Source of the DNA: Lentimicrobiaceae bacterium | Lineage (GTDB): Bacteria; Bacteroidota; Bacteroidia; Bacteroidales; JAGONC01 | Reading direction: 5' to 3' | DNA length: 64,000 bases | Assembly: GCA_017993235.1 (NCBI GenBank) | Contig: JAGONC010000008.1 | Coordinates: 1 to 64,000 of the forward strand | Shown: positions 8,310 through 18,400 of the stretch, in pieces | Numbering within the stretch: the first letter of the stretch is position 1 | Layout of the letters: every line of letters starts with the position of its first letter | The notes under the pieces: generated by a model | The model's input: only the letters and a program-made list of their open reading frames with translations | What the model was told of the DNA's origin: nothing | Databases searched by the model: none | Translations under genes and position numbers: made by a program

Positions 8310-9884
8310 TTAGTCTACATTATCGTGTAGAAAGGAATTATTGGTTCGTATCTCACTGTTCTGTTCCTCGTCGATCGAAAGGGTATATTTGGCCACATAG
8401 GAAGATGAGGAAGGTGGCACTTCGTTCAGTTTGACGTTCCTGCGAAGATAGGCAGGTTCATTTTCCAGTTCTGCAAGCCCCCCGGGTGTACGTAATTTCA
8501 GGCTGAGATCCTTTAATTTCCGGATTCGTTCCCTGGCCCGTGCCTCAATATCGGTCATTTCCTCTTCATTCGTTTCAGCGGAGGAGTCTGAAGCAGGGTT
8601 TCCCACCCCTGCTGTTTTCAGGTTGTCGGCGACCAGGTCAGGTTCGTGTACTTCATGGGAGGGCGACGGATTTTTTTCTTCATCAACGATGGGTGTGAGG
8701 ATGCCCAGATCGATAGGTACCGCCACAGATTCCTGGTAGGCTGGTTCTGCGGGGACATTCTTTTTTACGGATATTTCCTTGACTTGCTTGATGAGCTTGA
8801 TCTCATTGAGCAGTTCCTCTCTTTCGGTGAAGTGTCGTTTATCGGGAGCCGGGCCACCTTCGTCAAGGTTATGGATCACGACGTTTTCTTTTTTCACGAT
8901 GGTCGGCTTTTTCTCTGAGCGGTTTGGGGTAAAACCTGTTGCAATGATGGTGATGCTGATGCGGTCGCCCAGGGATTCCTCCGTACCGTTCCCCCAGATG
9001 ATTTCCGCACTGTTACCGGATTCGGTCTGGATGTATTCTGTGATTTCGCTCACCTCATCCATGGAGATCTCGTCACTGCCTGAGCAGATATAGAGCAGGA
9101 TATTGCTGGCACCCTTGATATTATTATCGTTGAGCAGGGGTGAGTTCAGGGCGGTTTCCACGGCGACGTGTGCCCGGTTCTGTCCCTCGGCCAGGCCTGT
9201 GCCCATAATGGCCACGCCACTGTCTTTCATGACCGTTTTCACGTCTTCAAAGTCCACGTTGATATACCCCGGGACGGTGATGATCTCGGCGATTCCCTTT
9301 GCGGCGGTGGTCAGAATGTCGTCCGCCTTGCCGAAAGCTTCCGAGAGTTTGAGATTCCCGTACTGTTCCCTGAGTTTATCATTGGAGATGATCAGCAGCG
9401 TATCAACATATTTACGCATTTCCTCCACGCCCAGGTCGGCTTGCTGGCGTCGTTTCCTGCCTTCGAACGAGAAGGGCAGTGTGATGATGCCCACCGTGAG
9501 GATACCCAGTTCCCTGGCCACCTGTGCAATGACCGGAGCTCCCCCTGTTCCGGTGCCTCCGCCCATGCCGGCTGTAATGAACAGCATCTGGGTGTCTTTT
9601 TGCAGCAACGTCTTGATCTGATCTATGTTCTCCAGAGCGGCTTCCCTTCCGACTGACGGTATCGAACCTGCTCCAAGACCTTTCGATCCAAGCTGTACTT
9701 TACTGGGTACTTTGCTGCTTCTCAGCGCCTGTGCATCTGTGTTGCAGATAATGAAGTCAACCCCTTTGATTCCCTGGTCCAGCATGTGGTTGACGGCGTT
9801 GCTTCCGCCGCCGCCTACACCAAGGACTTTAATCATAGAAGACGGATCGCTGGGTGACTCAGTAATAATCATTTGGGCTTTCAT
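8310..9884 (-). CDS. ftsZ: Cell division protein FtsZ with long C-terminal linker (524 aa)
   Basis: Tubulin-like GTPase that forms the Z ring. The N-terminal domain has VLGVGGGGSNAVNHM, the tubulin signature GGGTGTG (~107) and the T7-loop region NVDFEDVKTVMKDSG. The core ends near residue 320. It is followed by a ~170-residue charged linker, then a conserved AYLRRNVKL segment and the tail NSFLHDNVD, as in other Bacteroidota FtsZ. It is the last gene of the dcw cluster, 82 bp after ftsA. Confidence 0.98.
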   Translation of the reverse strand: MKAQMIITESPSDPSSMIKVLGVGGGGSNAVNHMLDQGIKGVDFIICNTDAQALRSSKVPSKVQLGSKGLGAGSIPSVGREAALENIDQIKTLLQKDTQMLFITAGMGGGTGTGGAPVIAQVARELGILTVGIITLPFSFEGRKRRQQADLGVEEMRKYVDTLLIISNDKLREQYGNLKLSEAFGKADDILTTAAKGIAEIITVPGYINVDFEDVKTVMKDSGVAIMGTGLAEGQNRAHVAVETALNSPLLNDNNIKGASNILLYICSGSDEISMDEVSEITEYIQTESGNSAEIIWGNGTEESLGDRISITIIATGFTPNRSEKKPTIVKKENVVIHNLDEGGPAPDKRHFTEREELLNEIKLIKQVKEISVKKNVPAEPAYQESVAVPIDLGILTPIVDEEKNPSPSHEVHEPDLVADNLKTAGVGNPASDSSAETNEEEMTDIEARARERIRKLKDLSLKLRTPGGLAELENEPAYLRRNVKLNEVPPSSSSYVAKYTLSIDEEQNSEIRTNNSFLHDNVD

Positions 9885-9966
9885 AATTTCGATGTTAAAA
9901 TTATAGGTTTAGTATGCATCTTATCTGAATTGGCTGGATTTTATTTATCCACAATGCGATTGTTAA

Positions 9967-11253
9967 TTACTTCTGGTTGATATCCTCTTCATCAAACCAG
10001 GCTTTGATTTTGTCAAAAAAGCCACTCCGGTCCTTTTGCTGGAATTTTTTGGCTTTCAACAACTGATTCCCCGGGAATTTCGATTTCTCCTTTTCAGCTC
10101 TTTCCAGGCCGATCATCACCAGTCCGACGCCAGTTGCGTACATGGGGCTGGCGATATCTTCCGGTACCAGCGGACCCAGGTGCTCGTTGGGGTACCCGAT
10201 CCGGGTGTCCATGCCGGTCATGAATTCGGTCAACTGTGCAATGTGTCGCAGCTGGGCTCCTCCGCCCGTGAGAACAATGCCGGCGATCAGTTTCTTCTCA
10301 TAGCCCGAATTCTTGATCTCAAAGTAGATATGTTCAATGATCTCCTCCATGCGTGCCTGGATGATGCTGGCAAGGTTTTTCAGCGAGATCTCCCTGGGCG
10401 ATCTGCCCCGCAGCCCGGGAATGGAAACGATCTCTTCGTCCTTGTTCTCGCTGGCCAGGGCAGAACCAAATTTTATTTTGAGCTCTTCCGCGTGCCGCTT
10501 GATGATGGTGCAGCCTTCCTTCACATCTTCGGTGATGATATCACCCCCCAGGGGAATGACGGCCGTATGGCGGATGATCCCATCCTGGAAGATCGCTATA
10601 TCGGAAGTGCCACCTCCAATGTCGACCAGGACCACTCCGGCCTCCTTTTCTTCTTCACTGAGTACGGCGATGGCTGATGCCATCGGCTCCAGGATCAGTT
10701 CATTGACCTCCAGACCCGCTTTTTTGACGCATTTATAAATGTTTTTGGCTGCCGTGGTCTGGCCTGTAATGATATGGAAATTAGCTTCCATAGATATACC
10801 CGACATTCCTTTGGGCTCCTTGATGTACTGTTCACCGTCAATGGTATAATCCTGAGGGATCACTTCAATGATCTCCTCACCGGGATTCATGGCAAGCTTG
10901 AACATACTTTCCGTCAGATTATCAATGTCCTCCTGTGTGATCTCTTCGTCAATGTTGCTGCGGATCACTCCCCCGTGGTGCTGGAGGCTTTTGATGTGCT
11001 GGCCGGCAATGCCCACGCTGACTGTCGCAATATTTACCCCAGAATTGACTTCTGCAAGATGTACCGCCCGCTGAATGGAGGCGACGGTCTGCTCAATATT
11101 GGAGACAACACCCCGACGAACGCCGATCGACTCCGTTTGCCCGATCCCCAGGATCTCTATTTTGCCAAATTCATCCTTCCGCCCTGCAATTGCAGCGATC
11201 TTGGTGGTTCCAATGTCTAGTCCCACAATGATTTCTGATGGTTCCATAAACAT
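9967..11253 (-). CDS. ftsA: Cell division protein FtsA (428 aa)
   Basis: Actin-fold protein that tethers FtsZ to the membrane. It has the phosphate-1 motif VGLDIGTTKIAAI, the GGTSDIAIF phosphate-2 region and ILTGG-type adenosine motif (GIVLTGGGAQL). The start is set at ATG 11253, directly after the ftsQ stop at 11255; ATG 11247 (MEPSEIIVGLD) is nearly as good. The C-terminus ends in a short FFDKIKAWFDEED segment that could be the amphipathic membrane helix. Confidence 0.96.
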   Translation of the reverse strand: MFMEPSEIIVGLDIGTTKIAAIAGRKDEFGKIEILGIGQTESIGVRRGVVSNIEQTVASIQRAVHLAEVNSGVNIATVSVGIAGQHIKSLQHHGGVIRSNIDEEITQEDIDNLTESMFKLAMNPGEEIIEVIPQDYTIDGEQYIKEPKGMSGISMEANFHIITGQTTAAKNIYKCVKKAGLEVNELILEPMASAIAVLSEEEKEAGVVLVDIGGGTSDIAIFQDGIIRHTAVIPLGGDIITEDVKEGCTIIKRHAEELKIKFGSALASENKDEEIVSIPGLRGRSPREISLKNLASIIQARMEEIIEHIYFEIKNSGYEKKLIAGIVLTGGGAQLRHIAQLTEFMTGMDTRIGYPNEHLGPLVPEDIASPMYATGVGLVMIGLERAEKEKSKFPGNQLLKAKKFQQKDRSGFFDKIKAWFDEEDINQK

Positions 11254-11254
11254 G

Positions 11255-12055
11255 CTATTTTGTACAAACAATCTGATTCTTATATGTAAGGTTGATGGAC
11301 TGGTACACATCCCATCCCGAGTACCTGACTCCTTCCCTGTAAAAGGCAATAAGCTTGTTGAATTTTCCTTCCATACCCTCCAGATCGCCAAAAATGATCA
11401 TATGGTTGCCCACTTTTGGGATCATCTCCGCATCCTGTGCTTCGTTGATGTAGATCTGCTCGATCTGTGCCTTCAGGAATGCATGATCCTGAATGATCCG
11501 TGCAAGATTATAGATCAGTTCCAGGGGAGAAGCGTCGTGTATCTCACTCGAAGGGATTTCCTGCATTTTGCGTAAGACCACACCGGGATCCAGGCTGTCG
11601 GAGATCATACCGGTGGCAAGGATCGTGGGCATGATCACCTTCGGGTGCAGGGGCATTAAATGTCCGTCGGTGGAAATGTAAAAGGGCTCCTGCCGTTGGT
11701 TTATGATCCTTGCCAGCGGTTCACGCTGTATGATTTCAATGTAAAGGTGACCTGGGATCCTTGCATGGACATTGGCATCGCTGATATATGCATAATTTTT
11801 CAGCCGGTTCTCCATATCCTCCAGATGTATCTCCGCAAAGGGTTTGCCGATCATCGCGCTACCTCCGTTCCCGATGATGTCCATGACATCCTCTTCGGTG
11901 ATCAGGATGGTATGGGCCGCCCGTTGAATGGAAACCTCTATACGGGTCAGCTTCAGTTCACCGTTCTTATTATCGATGAATCCCATCAGAAAGATCATGG
12001 ATCCTCCCAGCAGGACCCAGAAAATGACGATCAATATCTTTTTAACGAACTTCAT
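11255..12055 (-). CDS. ftsQ: Cell division protein FtsQ (266 aa)
   Basis: Bitopic divisome protein. Residues 5-26 are one membrane helix (ILIVIFWVLLGGSMIFLMGF) and the rest is periplasmic with a POTRA/FtsQ fold. It overlaps the end of murC by 14 bp and abuts ftsA. Sequence conservation is low in this family, so the call rests on topology, length and position between murC and ftsA. Confidence 0.88.
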   Translation of the reverse strand: MKFVKKILIVIFWVLLGGSMIFLMGFIDNKNGELKLTRIEVSIQRAAHTILITEEDVMDIIGNGGSAMIGKPFAEIHLEDMENRLKNYAYISDANVHARIPGHLYIEIIQREPLARIINQRQEPFYISTDGHLMPLHPKVIMPTILATGMISDSLDPGVVLRKMQEIPSSEIHDASPLELIYNLARIIQDHAFLKAQIEQIYINEAQDAEMIPKVGNHMIIFGDLEGMEGKFNKLIAFYREGVRYSGWDVYQSINLTYKNQIVCTK

Positions 12056-13418
12056 AGGTTTCCTTCATCCATTTTTCGATGGAACTAACTCTCTCTCCAA
12101 TGTCGCCTGCTCCCAGGCTCAGTAAGACTTCGATCTGCTGATGGGATAGCACCTGCAGTAATTCATCCAGACTGCAAAGGCATTTATGCTTCAGCTGTAT
12201 CCTTTGCAACAGCATCTCCGAGCTGATACCCTTGATCGGCTTCTCCCGTGCAGAATAGATCTCCAGCAGGATCAACTCATCCAGCTGGCTGAGGCTTATG
12301 GCGAAGTCACCGGCAAGGTCACGGGTTCGTGTGTACAGATGCGGCTGGAAGATGCCGGTGATCTTTTTCCCGGGAAAGAGATCCCTGGCTGCCTGGATGC
12401 ATGCACTGATCTCACGGGGATGATGGGCGTAATCATCAATATAAACCACTGCATCAGAGATCACCCGGCAATCGAATCTTCGTTCCACACCCCTGAATGT
12501 TGCCAGCGAATGCCTTATATCCTTTTCCTGTATCCCCGCCAGTGATGCTGCGGCAACGGCTGTCACTGCATTTTCAACATTAAATCTGCCGGGAACGCCT
12601 ACCTGCAGGTTTGCATACTGTTTGTCAGGCAGGTGGATATCAAGAAATTGTTTCCCGCCGGTAAGCCGGATTCCGCTGGCGAAGAAAGAAGCTTCAGGGC
12701 AGGAGGCTGATACTGTCGAGCAAGTTATGTTCAAAGGAAAATGATTACGAATGGCATGGTTGATGACCAGGTGCCCGTTTTCCCTGACCTGGGCAGCAAA
12801 TTCTTTATATGACGCAATCATTTGATCCTGCGATCCATAAACATCCAGATGGTCGGCATCCATTGCACTGATGATGATGATATCCGGTCGGAGCGATAAA
12901 AATGAACGGTCGTATTCGTCTGCTTCCACGATCATGATCTCAGGATTCGGATCATCCACCAGGTTGGAGCCATAGTTTCGACTGATACCACCGATAAAAG
13001 AGGTGACCCTGATCCCGGCTGTTTTCAGGATATGCGTGATCATGGACGTGATCGTCGTCTTCCCGTGCGTACCCGCAACGGCGATCGTGTATATGTCTTT
13101 TGTCAGTTCACCCAGCACTTCCGACCGTTTCAGCATGGGATATCCCTTTTCCATCAGGTACACAAATTCAGTATTGTCGGGGGGGATCGCGGGAGTGTAA
13201 ATGACCAGGTCAGGATCAGAAGGGATCATGCCGATGTTCTCGGTGAAATGTACGGGCACGCCCTCCCCGGTCAGCAGGTCCGTCAGGGATGTTTTGTTCT
13301 TATCATAACCGGCAACCTGGATCCCACGGTTACGGAAATAGCGTGCCTGTGCACTCATCCCGATACCACCGATCCCGAGGAAATAAATGCTATGTATCCT
13401 GGTCAGATCCAATTTCAT
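12042..13418 (-). CDS. murC: UDP-N-acetylmuramate--L-alanine ligase (458 aa)
   Basis: Adds L-Ala to UDP-MurNAc, the first peptide step of peptidoglycan synthesis. The N-terminal Rossmann domain has IYFLGIGGIGMSAQA, the ATP loop is AGTHGKTTITSM (~115), and DDYAHHPREI marks the C-terminal domain. Its start at 13418 touches the murG stop at 13419 with no gap, typical of tight dcw coupling. Confidence 0.97.
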   Translation of the reverse strand: MKLDLTRIHSIYFLGIGGIGMSAQARYFRNRGIQVAGYDKNKTSLTDLLTGEGVPVHFTENIGMIPSDPDLVIYTPAIPPDNTEFVYLMEKGYPMLKRSEVLGELTKDIYTIAVAGTHGKTTITSMITHILKTAGIRVTSFIGGISRNYGSNLVDDPNPEIMIVEADEYDRSFLSLRPDIIIISAMDADHLDVYGSQDQMIASYKEFAAQVRENGHLVINHAIRNHFPLNITCSTVSASCPEASFFASGIRLTGGKQFLDIHLPDKQYANLQVGVPGRFNVENAVTAVAAASLAGIQEKDIRHSLATFRGVERRFDCRVISDAVVYIDDYAHHPREISACIQAARDLFPGKKITGIFQPHLYTRTRDLAGDFAISLSQLDELILLEIYSAREKPIKGISSEMLLQRIQLKHKCLCSLDELLQVLSHQQIEVLLSLGAGDIGERVSSIEKWMKETYEVR

Positions 13419-14528
13419 TTACCTTTTCATTAGATGGATGGCTTCCCGTGCAATCCTGACAGCCGAATCCGCTGAACCCATTTTACCAATCTGCTCACTG
13501 AGCAGTTGCTGTTGTTCTTTATTCTTAAGCAAACCGATGACCGTACCGGCCAGCGACCTGTCGAGATCTTCATCTTTGATCATCATTGCAGCGTGGTTTT
13601 CCACCAGTTTCAGGGCATTTTTTGTCTGGTGATCTTCTGCTGCATGGGGCAAAGGAACCAGGATGGCAGGCTTTTTTACCAGGCACAGTTCCGAGATGGC
13701 GATCGCCCCGGCCCGGCTCACCACAACGTCGGCAGCTGCGTAAGCCAGATCCATTCTATCAATAAAGGCATGCACACGGACGCAATCACTGAAATGATCT
13801 GCAGCCAGTTCATCTGCCCGGGTGTAATAATGGGTTCCGGTCTGCCAGATGACCTGTATGCTTTCTTTGCAGATGGCTTCCAGGTGCGCAGCCACAGCCT
13901 GGTTGATCGAAAGGGCTCCCTGGCTGCCTCCGATGATCAGCAGGGTGGCCATCCTGTCACTGAGTCCGAAAAGTTGTAAAGCCTCCGGTCTTTTACCCTC
14001 GATCCGGACGATATCTTCTCTGACCGGATTACCTGTCACGACGATCTTTTCCGCGGGGAAATAGCGATCCATACCCTGATGTGCCACGCAGATGCAATCA
14101 GCCTGTTTTGCCAGCAACCTGTTGGTCACCCCGGGATAGGAGTTCTGCTCGAGGATCAATGTCGGGATATGTTTACGGGAAGCCGCTTTCAGCGCCGGCC
14201 CACTGGCATATCCTCCCGTGCCAATGACCACATCGGGTTTGAAACGCCGGATGATCTGGCTGACTGTAAGTAAGCTAACGGCCACTTTCAGCGGGAAAAG
14301 AAGGTTCCTGAGCGACAGTTTCCGCTGGAATCCACTGATCCAGATTCCTTTGATGGGGTAACCCGCCCCGGGCACCTTTTGCATTTCCATCCGGCCTTTA
14401 GCCCCCACAAACAGGATCCCGCAATCGGGAAGCATCTGCTTCAGCGCATGGGCAATGGCAATGGCTGGGAATATATGTCCGCCTGTGCCACCTCCGCTAA
14501 TTAAAATATGTTTTTTATCCTGCAACAT
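13419..14528 (-). CDS. murG: Undecaprenyl-PP-MurNAc-pentapeptide GlcNAc transferase MurG (369 aa)
   Basis: Converts lipid I to lipid II at the inner face of the membrane. It has the GT28 glycine loop ISGGGTGGHIFPAIAIA, VIGTGGYASGPAL and the acceptor/donor motif IGGSQGALSIN. The start is ATG 14528 (MLQDKKHILISGGG); nine further upstream codons would lie inside ftsW. It overlaps ftsW by 14 bp. Confidence 0.97.
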   Translation of the reverse strand: MLQDKKHILISGGGTGGHIFPAIAIAHALKQMLPDCGILFVGAKGRMEMQKVPGAGYPIKGIWISGFQRKLSLRNLLFPLKVAVSLLTVSQIIRRFKPDVVIGTGGYASGPALKAASRKHIPTLILEQNSYPGVTNRLLAKQADCICVAHQGMDRYFPAEKIVVTGNPVREDIVRIEGKRPEALQLFGLSDRMATLLIIGGSQGALSINQAVAAHLEAICKESIQVIWQTGTHYYTRADELAADHFSDCVRVHAFIDRMDLAYAAADVVVSRAGAIAISELCLVKKPAILVPLPHAAEDHQTKNALKLVENHAAMMIKDEDLDRSLAGTVIGLLKNKEQQQLLSEQIGKMGSADSAVRIAREAIHLMKR

Positions 14529-15666
14529 AATCATTCGTAATCTCTTCATGTACATCTTCGTCGTGGATTTCCAGGTCGCGGCTTACGCTTACAATGACCC
14601 CCAGGGCAATGAAGGTGAACCACATGGAAGTACCACCCATACTGATCAAAGGCAATGTCTGGCCCGTCACAGGCACAAGGTTGACGGCGACGGCCATGTT
14701 GATCATTGCCTGAAAGACAATGCTGAATCCAAGTCCCAGGGCCAGAAATGAGCCAAACGATCGCTGACATCGCAACGCGATGCGGATAGTCCGGTAGAAC
14801 AGGATCATGTAAAGCAGTACGACCACAATCCCACCAATAAGTCCGAAACTCTCGATGATGATCGCAAAAATGAAATCTGAGTAGGGGTGAGGCAGGAAAT
14901 TTTTCTGGCTGCTGTTCCCCGGTAATTTGCCGAATATGCCTCCATTGGCGATGGCAATCTTGGCCTGGTCGATCTGGTAGTGATCCTCGTTATCCGGATT
15001 GATATAGCTTTCGATGCGTTGTTTCCAGGTGCCGAACCGGCCAACTTCAGGATTCCGATAGACCACCACAAAGAATATGACCAGCACTGCCGCTCCGATA
15101 CCGATCAGCGACAGGATGTACCTGATGTTGATCCTGCCCAGGAACATCAGTGACACACAGGTAATGAACAGGATCCCCGCTGTGGAGAAATTCGAGGGCA
15201 GGATCAGACCACAGGTGATAATGACTGGAAGAATGATCGGCACAAAGGCAGATTTGAAATCCTTGATGGCATCCTGTTTTTTGGTGAGCAGCCGTGCCAG
15301 GAACATGATCAGGGCTAGCTTGGCAAAATCGGACGGTTGAAATGAGAAATTATGGAGAGTATACCACCGGCTGGCCTCATGGATCGAGGTACCCAGAAAC
15401 AGGGTCATCACCAGCATTGGAACGGCAATGATTAGCGCGATCTGTGAGATCCGTGAATAGTAGGTGTACTTGATCCGGTGTGCAACGAACATCAATCCGA
15501 TGGCCAGCAGGAGGATGATAACGTGCTTGAACAGGTAGTACTCCGTATTTCCTCCCTGGTACTTGTAAGCCAGCGTTCCTGTCGAACTGTAAACGGCAAT
15601 GATGGAAATGATCGACAGTACGAATACCACCACCCAGATCACCTTATCTCCCTGAAAACTTTTCAT
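14515..15666 (-). CDS. ftsW: Peptidoglycan polymerase FtsW (383 aa)
   Basis: SEDS-family glycosyltransferase of the divisome with about ten membrane segments. Recognisable motifs are FQPSDFAKLALIMFLARLL near residue 115 and PVTGQTLPLISMGGTSMW near 330. It lies between murD and murG as usual. A 75-bp gap separates it from murD and contains repeated TGATATC words. Confidence 0.95.
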   Translation of the reverse strand: MKSFQGDKVIWVVVFVLSIISIIAVYSSTGTLAYKYQGGNTEYYLFKHVIILLLAIGLMFVAHRIKYTYYSRISQIALIIAVPMLVMTLFLGTSIHEASRWYTLHNFSFQPSDFAKLALIMFLARLLTKKQDAIKDFKSAFVPIILPVIITCGLILPSNFSTAGILFITCVSLMFLGRINIRYILSLIGIGAAVLVIFFVVVYRNPEVGRFGTWKQRIESYINPDNEDHYQIDQAKIAIANGGIFGKLPGNSSQKNFLPHPYSDFIFAIIIESFGLIGGIVVVLLYMILFYRTIRIALRCQRSFGSFLALGLGFSIVFQAMINMAVAVNLVPVTGQTLPLISMGGTSMWFTFIALGVIVSVSRDLEIHDEDVHEEITNDYVAG

Positions 15667-15719
15667 CTGAATATCAACTTTTTATATTTTGCATGATTAA
15701 TTCATCATCAATCGGTTAT

Positions 15720-15741
15720 CGGTAATCTGATATCTGATATC
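15720..15741. repeat. TGATATC word repeat in the murD-ftsW gap
   Basis: The gap holds CGGTAATC followed by two tandem TGATATC units. It is the only sizeable gap within the dcw cluster core and belongs to the family of short word-like intergenic repeats seen elsewhere in the window. Confidence 0.4.
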
Positions 15742-17130
15742 TTAGAGCTTCCTCACCTCCTCCTTGAACTGCCTTCCCCTGTCTTCATAGTTTTCGAACA
15801 GGTCGAAGCTGGCACACGCCGGTGACAGCAGTACGACATCCCCCGGAATGCCCAGCCGGTAGGCGACTTCAACTGCTTTTTTTGCAGAACGTGTTTCGAC
15901 GATCAGTTCGACGATATCCTTAAAAGCATCAATGATCTTCTGGTTGTCCTTACCCAGGCAGACAATGGCTTTGACCTTGGTTTTTACCATCTCGTAAAGC
16001 ATGGTATAATCATTCCCTTTGTCGGTCCCGCCTGCAATCCAGATGATGGGCCGGTTGATGGACTCCAGCGCAAACCAGGCCGAGTTGATATTGGTCGCCT
16101 TGGAATCATTGATGAATTCGATCCCATGAACCTTAGCAACAAACTCAAGCCTGTGCTCTATCTGCTGGAAATCTGAAAGGCTCTCTTTTACAATTTCTTT
16201 CCTCAGGTCCAGGATCCTGGAGGCAATACCTGCGGCGAGTGAATTGTAAATGTTATGACGGCCCTGTAATGCCAAACTTTCAAGTGTCATGGTAAAAAGT
16301 TCGTTATGTGTGTTAATGATCATCGTATTTTCGATTTTCTCTCCCCCTGAAGTAGCATCCTGTAGCGGTATTAGCAGCCAACCGCCCTGGCTGTCCGGTT
16401 TACGGTGAACGGAGAAGGGATACTTTTCAGCCGGGATCACCCGATGCCGCATTTCTTCCGTAATGACCCCGTCGTCGAGGCAGTAAATAAAAGCATCGTC
16501 TACCGTCTGATTACGGATGATCCGGAATTTGGAATCTTTGTAGTTGCTGAACTGGTAACCATAGCGGTCAAGATGATCCGGTGTGATGTTGGTCAAGATG
16601 GCGATTTCCGCTTTGAAATCGTACATATCGTCAAGCTGAAAGCTGCTGATCTCCAGCACCCAGTAGTCGTGGTCTCCCCCGGCCAGCTGCATGGCGAAGC
16701 CCGAACCGACATTCCCGGCCACAGCCACGTCGAGCCCTGCTTTTCGAAGTATATGGCCTGTCAGCAGGGTGGTTGTCGTCTTGCCGTTGCTTCCCGTGAT
16801 GCAGATCTTGGTTCCGTGGCAGTACCGCCCTGCAAATTCAATTTCGCCGATCACCGGTATGCCCCTAGCGCGGATACGTTGGATCAATCCGGAGCTCTCG
16901 GGAATACCGGGGCTTTTGATCACTTCATCCGCCTCAAGTATCCTCTCCAGCGTATGTCCATTTTCTTCAAAAGGAATCTCATGAAATAAAAGAACGTTTT
17001 TGTACTGATCCCGGATCCTGCCCTGGTCGCTGACGAAAACCAGCAAACCTTTCTGCTTGGCCAGTGCGGCAGCACCTACCCCGCTTTCACCGGCACCCAG
17101 GACGACGATATTTTGCTTTAAGGTATACAC
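15742..17130 (-). CDS. murD: UDP-N-acetylmuramoyl-L-alanine--D-glutamate ligase (462 aa)
   Basis: Adds D-Glu to UDP-MurNAc-L-Ala. N-terminal IVVLGAGESGVGAA binds the UDP part, ITGSNGKTTTTLL is the ATP loop (~110), and FINDSKATNINSAWFAL and LSPACASFDLFENYEDRG are MurD motifs. The start is GTG 17130; a stop lies 15 bases upstream in frame and no ATG is near, so GTG is forced. The gap from the mraY stop is 18 bp. Confidence 0.97.
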   Translation of the reverse strand: MYTLKQNIVVLGAGESGVGAAALAKQKGLLVFVSDQGRIRDQYKNVLLFHEIPFEENGHTLERILEADEVIKSPGIPESSGLIQRIRARGIPVIGEIEFAGRYCHGTKICITGSNGKTTTTLLTGHILRKAGLDVAVAGNVGSGFAMQLAGGDHDYWVLEISSFQLDDMYDFKAEIAILTNITPDHLDRYGYQFSNYKDSKFRIIRNQTVDDAFIYCLDDGVITEEMRHRVIPAEKYPFSVHRKPDSQGGWLLIPLQDATSGGEKIENTMIINTHNELFTMTLESLALQGRHNIYNSLAAGIASRILDLRKEIVKESLSDFQQIEHRLEFVAKVHGIEFINDSKATNINSAWFALESINRPIIWIAGGTDKGNDYTMLYEMVKTKVKAIVCLGKDNQKIIDAFKDIVELIVETRSAKKAVEVAYRLGIPGDVVLLSPACASFDLFENYEDRGRQFKEEVRKL

Positions 17131-17148
17131 GCGATTGCTCTTTTCTAA

Positions 17149-18399
17149 CTATCTCATCTTTAAGGTTATAACGGATAACACTGCCAGCAGGATTCCCACG
17201 ATCAGGAAGCGCTGGACAATTTTTGGTTCCGGATACCCTTTCATCTGGTAGTGATGATGAACAGGAGCCATTTTAAAGATCCGCCGGCCTTCGCCAAACC
17301 GTATCCGGGTGTACTTGAACCAGCTAACCTGAATCATTACCGATAGACTCTCGGCCAGGAAAATACCGCAGAGCACGGGAATGAGAAGCTCTTTCCTGAT
17401 CAGGATGGCACATACAGCGATAGCTCCTCCTAACGAAAGGCTGCCGGTATCCCCCATGAATACCTGTGCAGGGTAGGAGTTGTACCACATGAAACCGATG
17501 CAGGCTCCGACAAATGCACTGATGTAAATGGCCAGCTCACCCAGGTTGGGTATGTACATGATATTAAGATAATCGGCGAAAATGATATTGCCTGAGACCC
17601 ATGCAAGGATTCCCAGCGTGGCGCCGGCTACCGCTGAGGTTCCTGTGGCCAGCCCATCGAGTCCATCGGTCAGGTTGGCACCGTTCGATACCCCGATGAT
17701 GATCAGGATGACAAGCGGTACGTAGATCAGAAAGGCCCACTTATGATAATCCTGACCTAAAAATTTCAGTGCCTTGGCGTAGTCCAGTTCGTTGTTCTTA
17801 AAAAACGGGATCGTTGTCTTCGTCGATTTGACCGCATCACTGCTGAACCTGGCACTTGCAGGTACCTGTTTTTCAATGGACTCCAGGATCGTCGTTCCTG
17901 AGTCCTGGTTGCGGATCTTTTCACGGATCACGATGTTATCGTTGGACAGGATGGTCAGTCCGATCACCAGGCCCAATACGATCTGTCCCAGGATCTTGAA
18001 CTTGCCTGCCAGTCCTTTTTTATTTTTTTTGAATACTTTGATATAATCATCCATAAATCCAATGATCCCAAGCCATACGGTCGAGATGAGCATCAGGATG
18101 ATGTAAATATTGTCGAGGCGTGCGAAGAACAGGGTGGGTAACAGGATTGCGCTCAGGATGATCAGACCTCCCATGGTTGGGGTACCTGCTTTTTCCGACT
18201 GACCCTTCAGGCCAAGCTCCCGCACCGACTCCCCGATCTGTTTTTTCTGAAGCATCCGGATCATGGACTTACCAAATACCATGGAAATCAGCAGGGATGT
18301 GATCACCGCAAGTGCGGCACGGAAGGAGATGTATTGAAATGCGCCTGCACCGGGAAAGTCATACGCTTGATCAAGGTATTTGAACAGGTAATAGAACAT
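17149..18399 (-). CDS. mraY: Phospho-MurNAc-pentapeptide transferase MraY (416 aa)
   Basis: Integral membrane enzyme that makes lipid I. It has [19 protein letters not shown], the Asp-rich [20 protein letters not shown] and [14 protein letters not shown], all diagnostic. There is a ~60-residue loop (about 145-205) longer than in E. coli MraY (360 aa), which is usual in Bacteroidota. One base separates it from murE. Confidence 0.97.
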   Translation of the reverse strand: MFYYLFKYLDQAYDFPGAGAFQYISFRAALAVITSLLISMVFGKSMIRMLQKKQIGESVRELGLKGQSEKAGTPTMGGLIILSAILLPTLFFARLDNIYIILMLISTVWLGIIGFMDDYIKVFKKNKKGLAGKFKILGQIVLGLVIGLTILSNDNIVIREKIRNQDSGTTILESIEKQVPASARFSSDAVKSTKTTIPFFKNNELDYAKALKFLGQDYHKWAFLIYVPLVILIIIGVSNGANLTDGLDGLATGTSAVAGATLGILAWVSGNIIFADYLNIMYIPNLGELAIYISAFVGACIGFMWYNSYPAQVFMGDTGSLSLGGAIAVCAILIRKELLIPVLCGIFLAESLSVMIQVSWFKYTRIRFGEGRRIFKMAPVHHHYQMKGYPEPKIVQRFLIVGILLAVLSVITLKMR

Positions 18400-18400
18400 A

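Noticed and set aside
9103..9656. Plus-strand frames of 160-170 codons inside ftsZ
   Set aside because: Antisense shadows of the conserved FtsZ GTPase domain.
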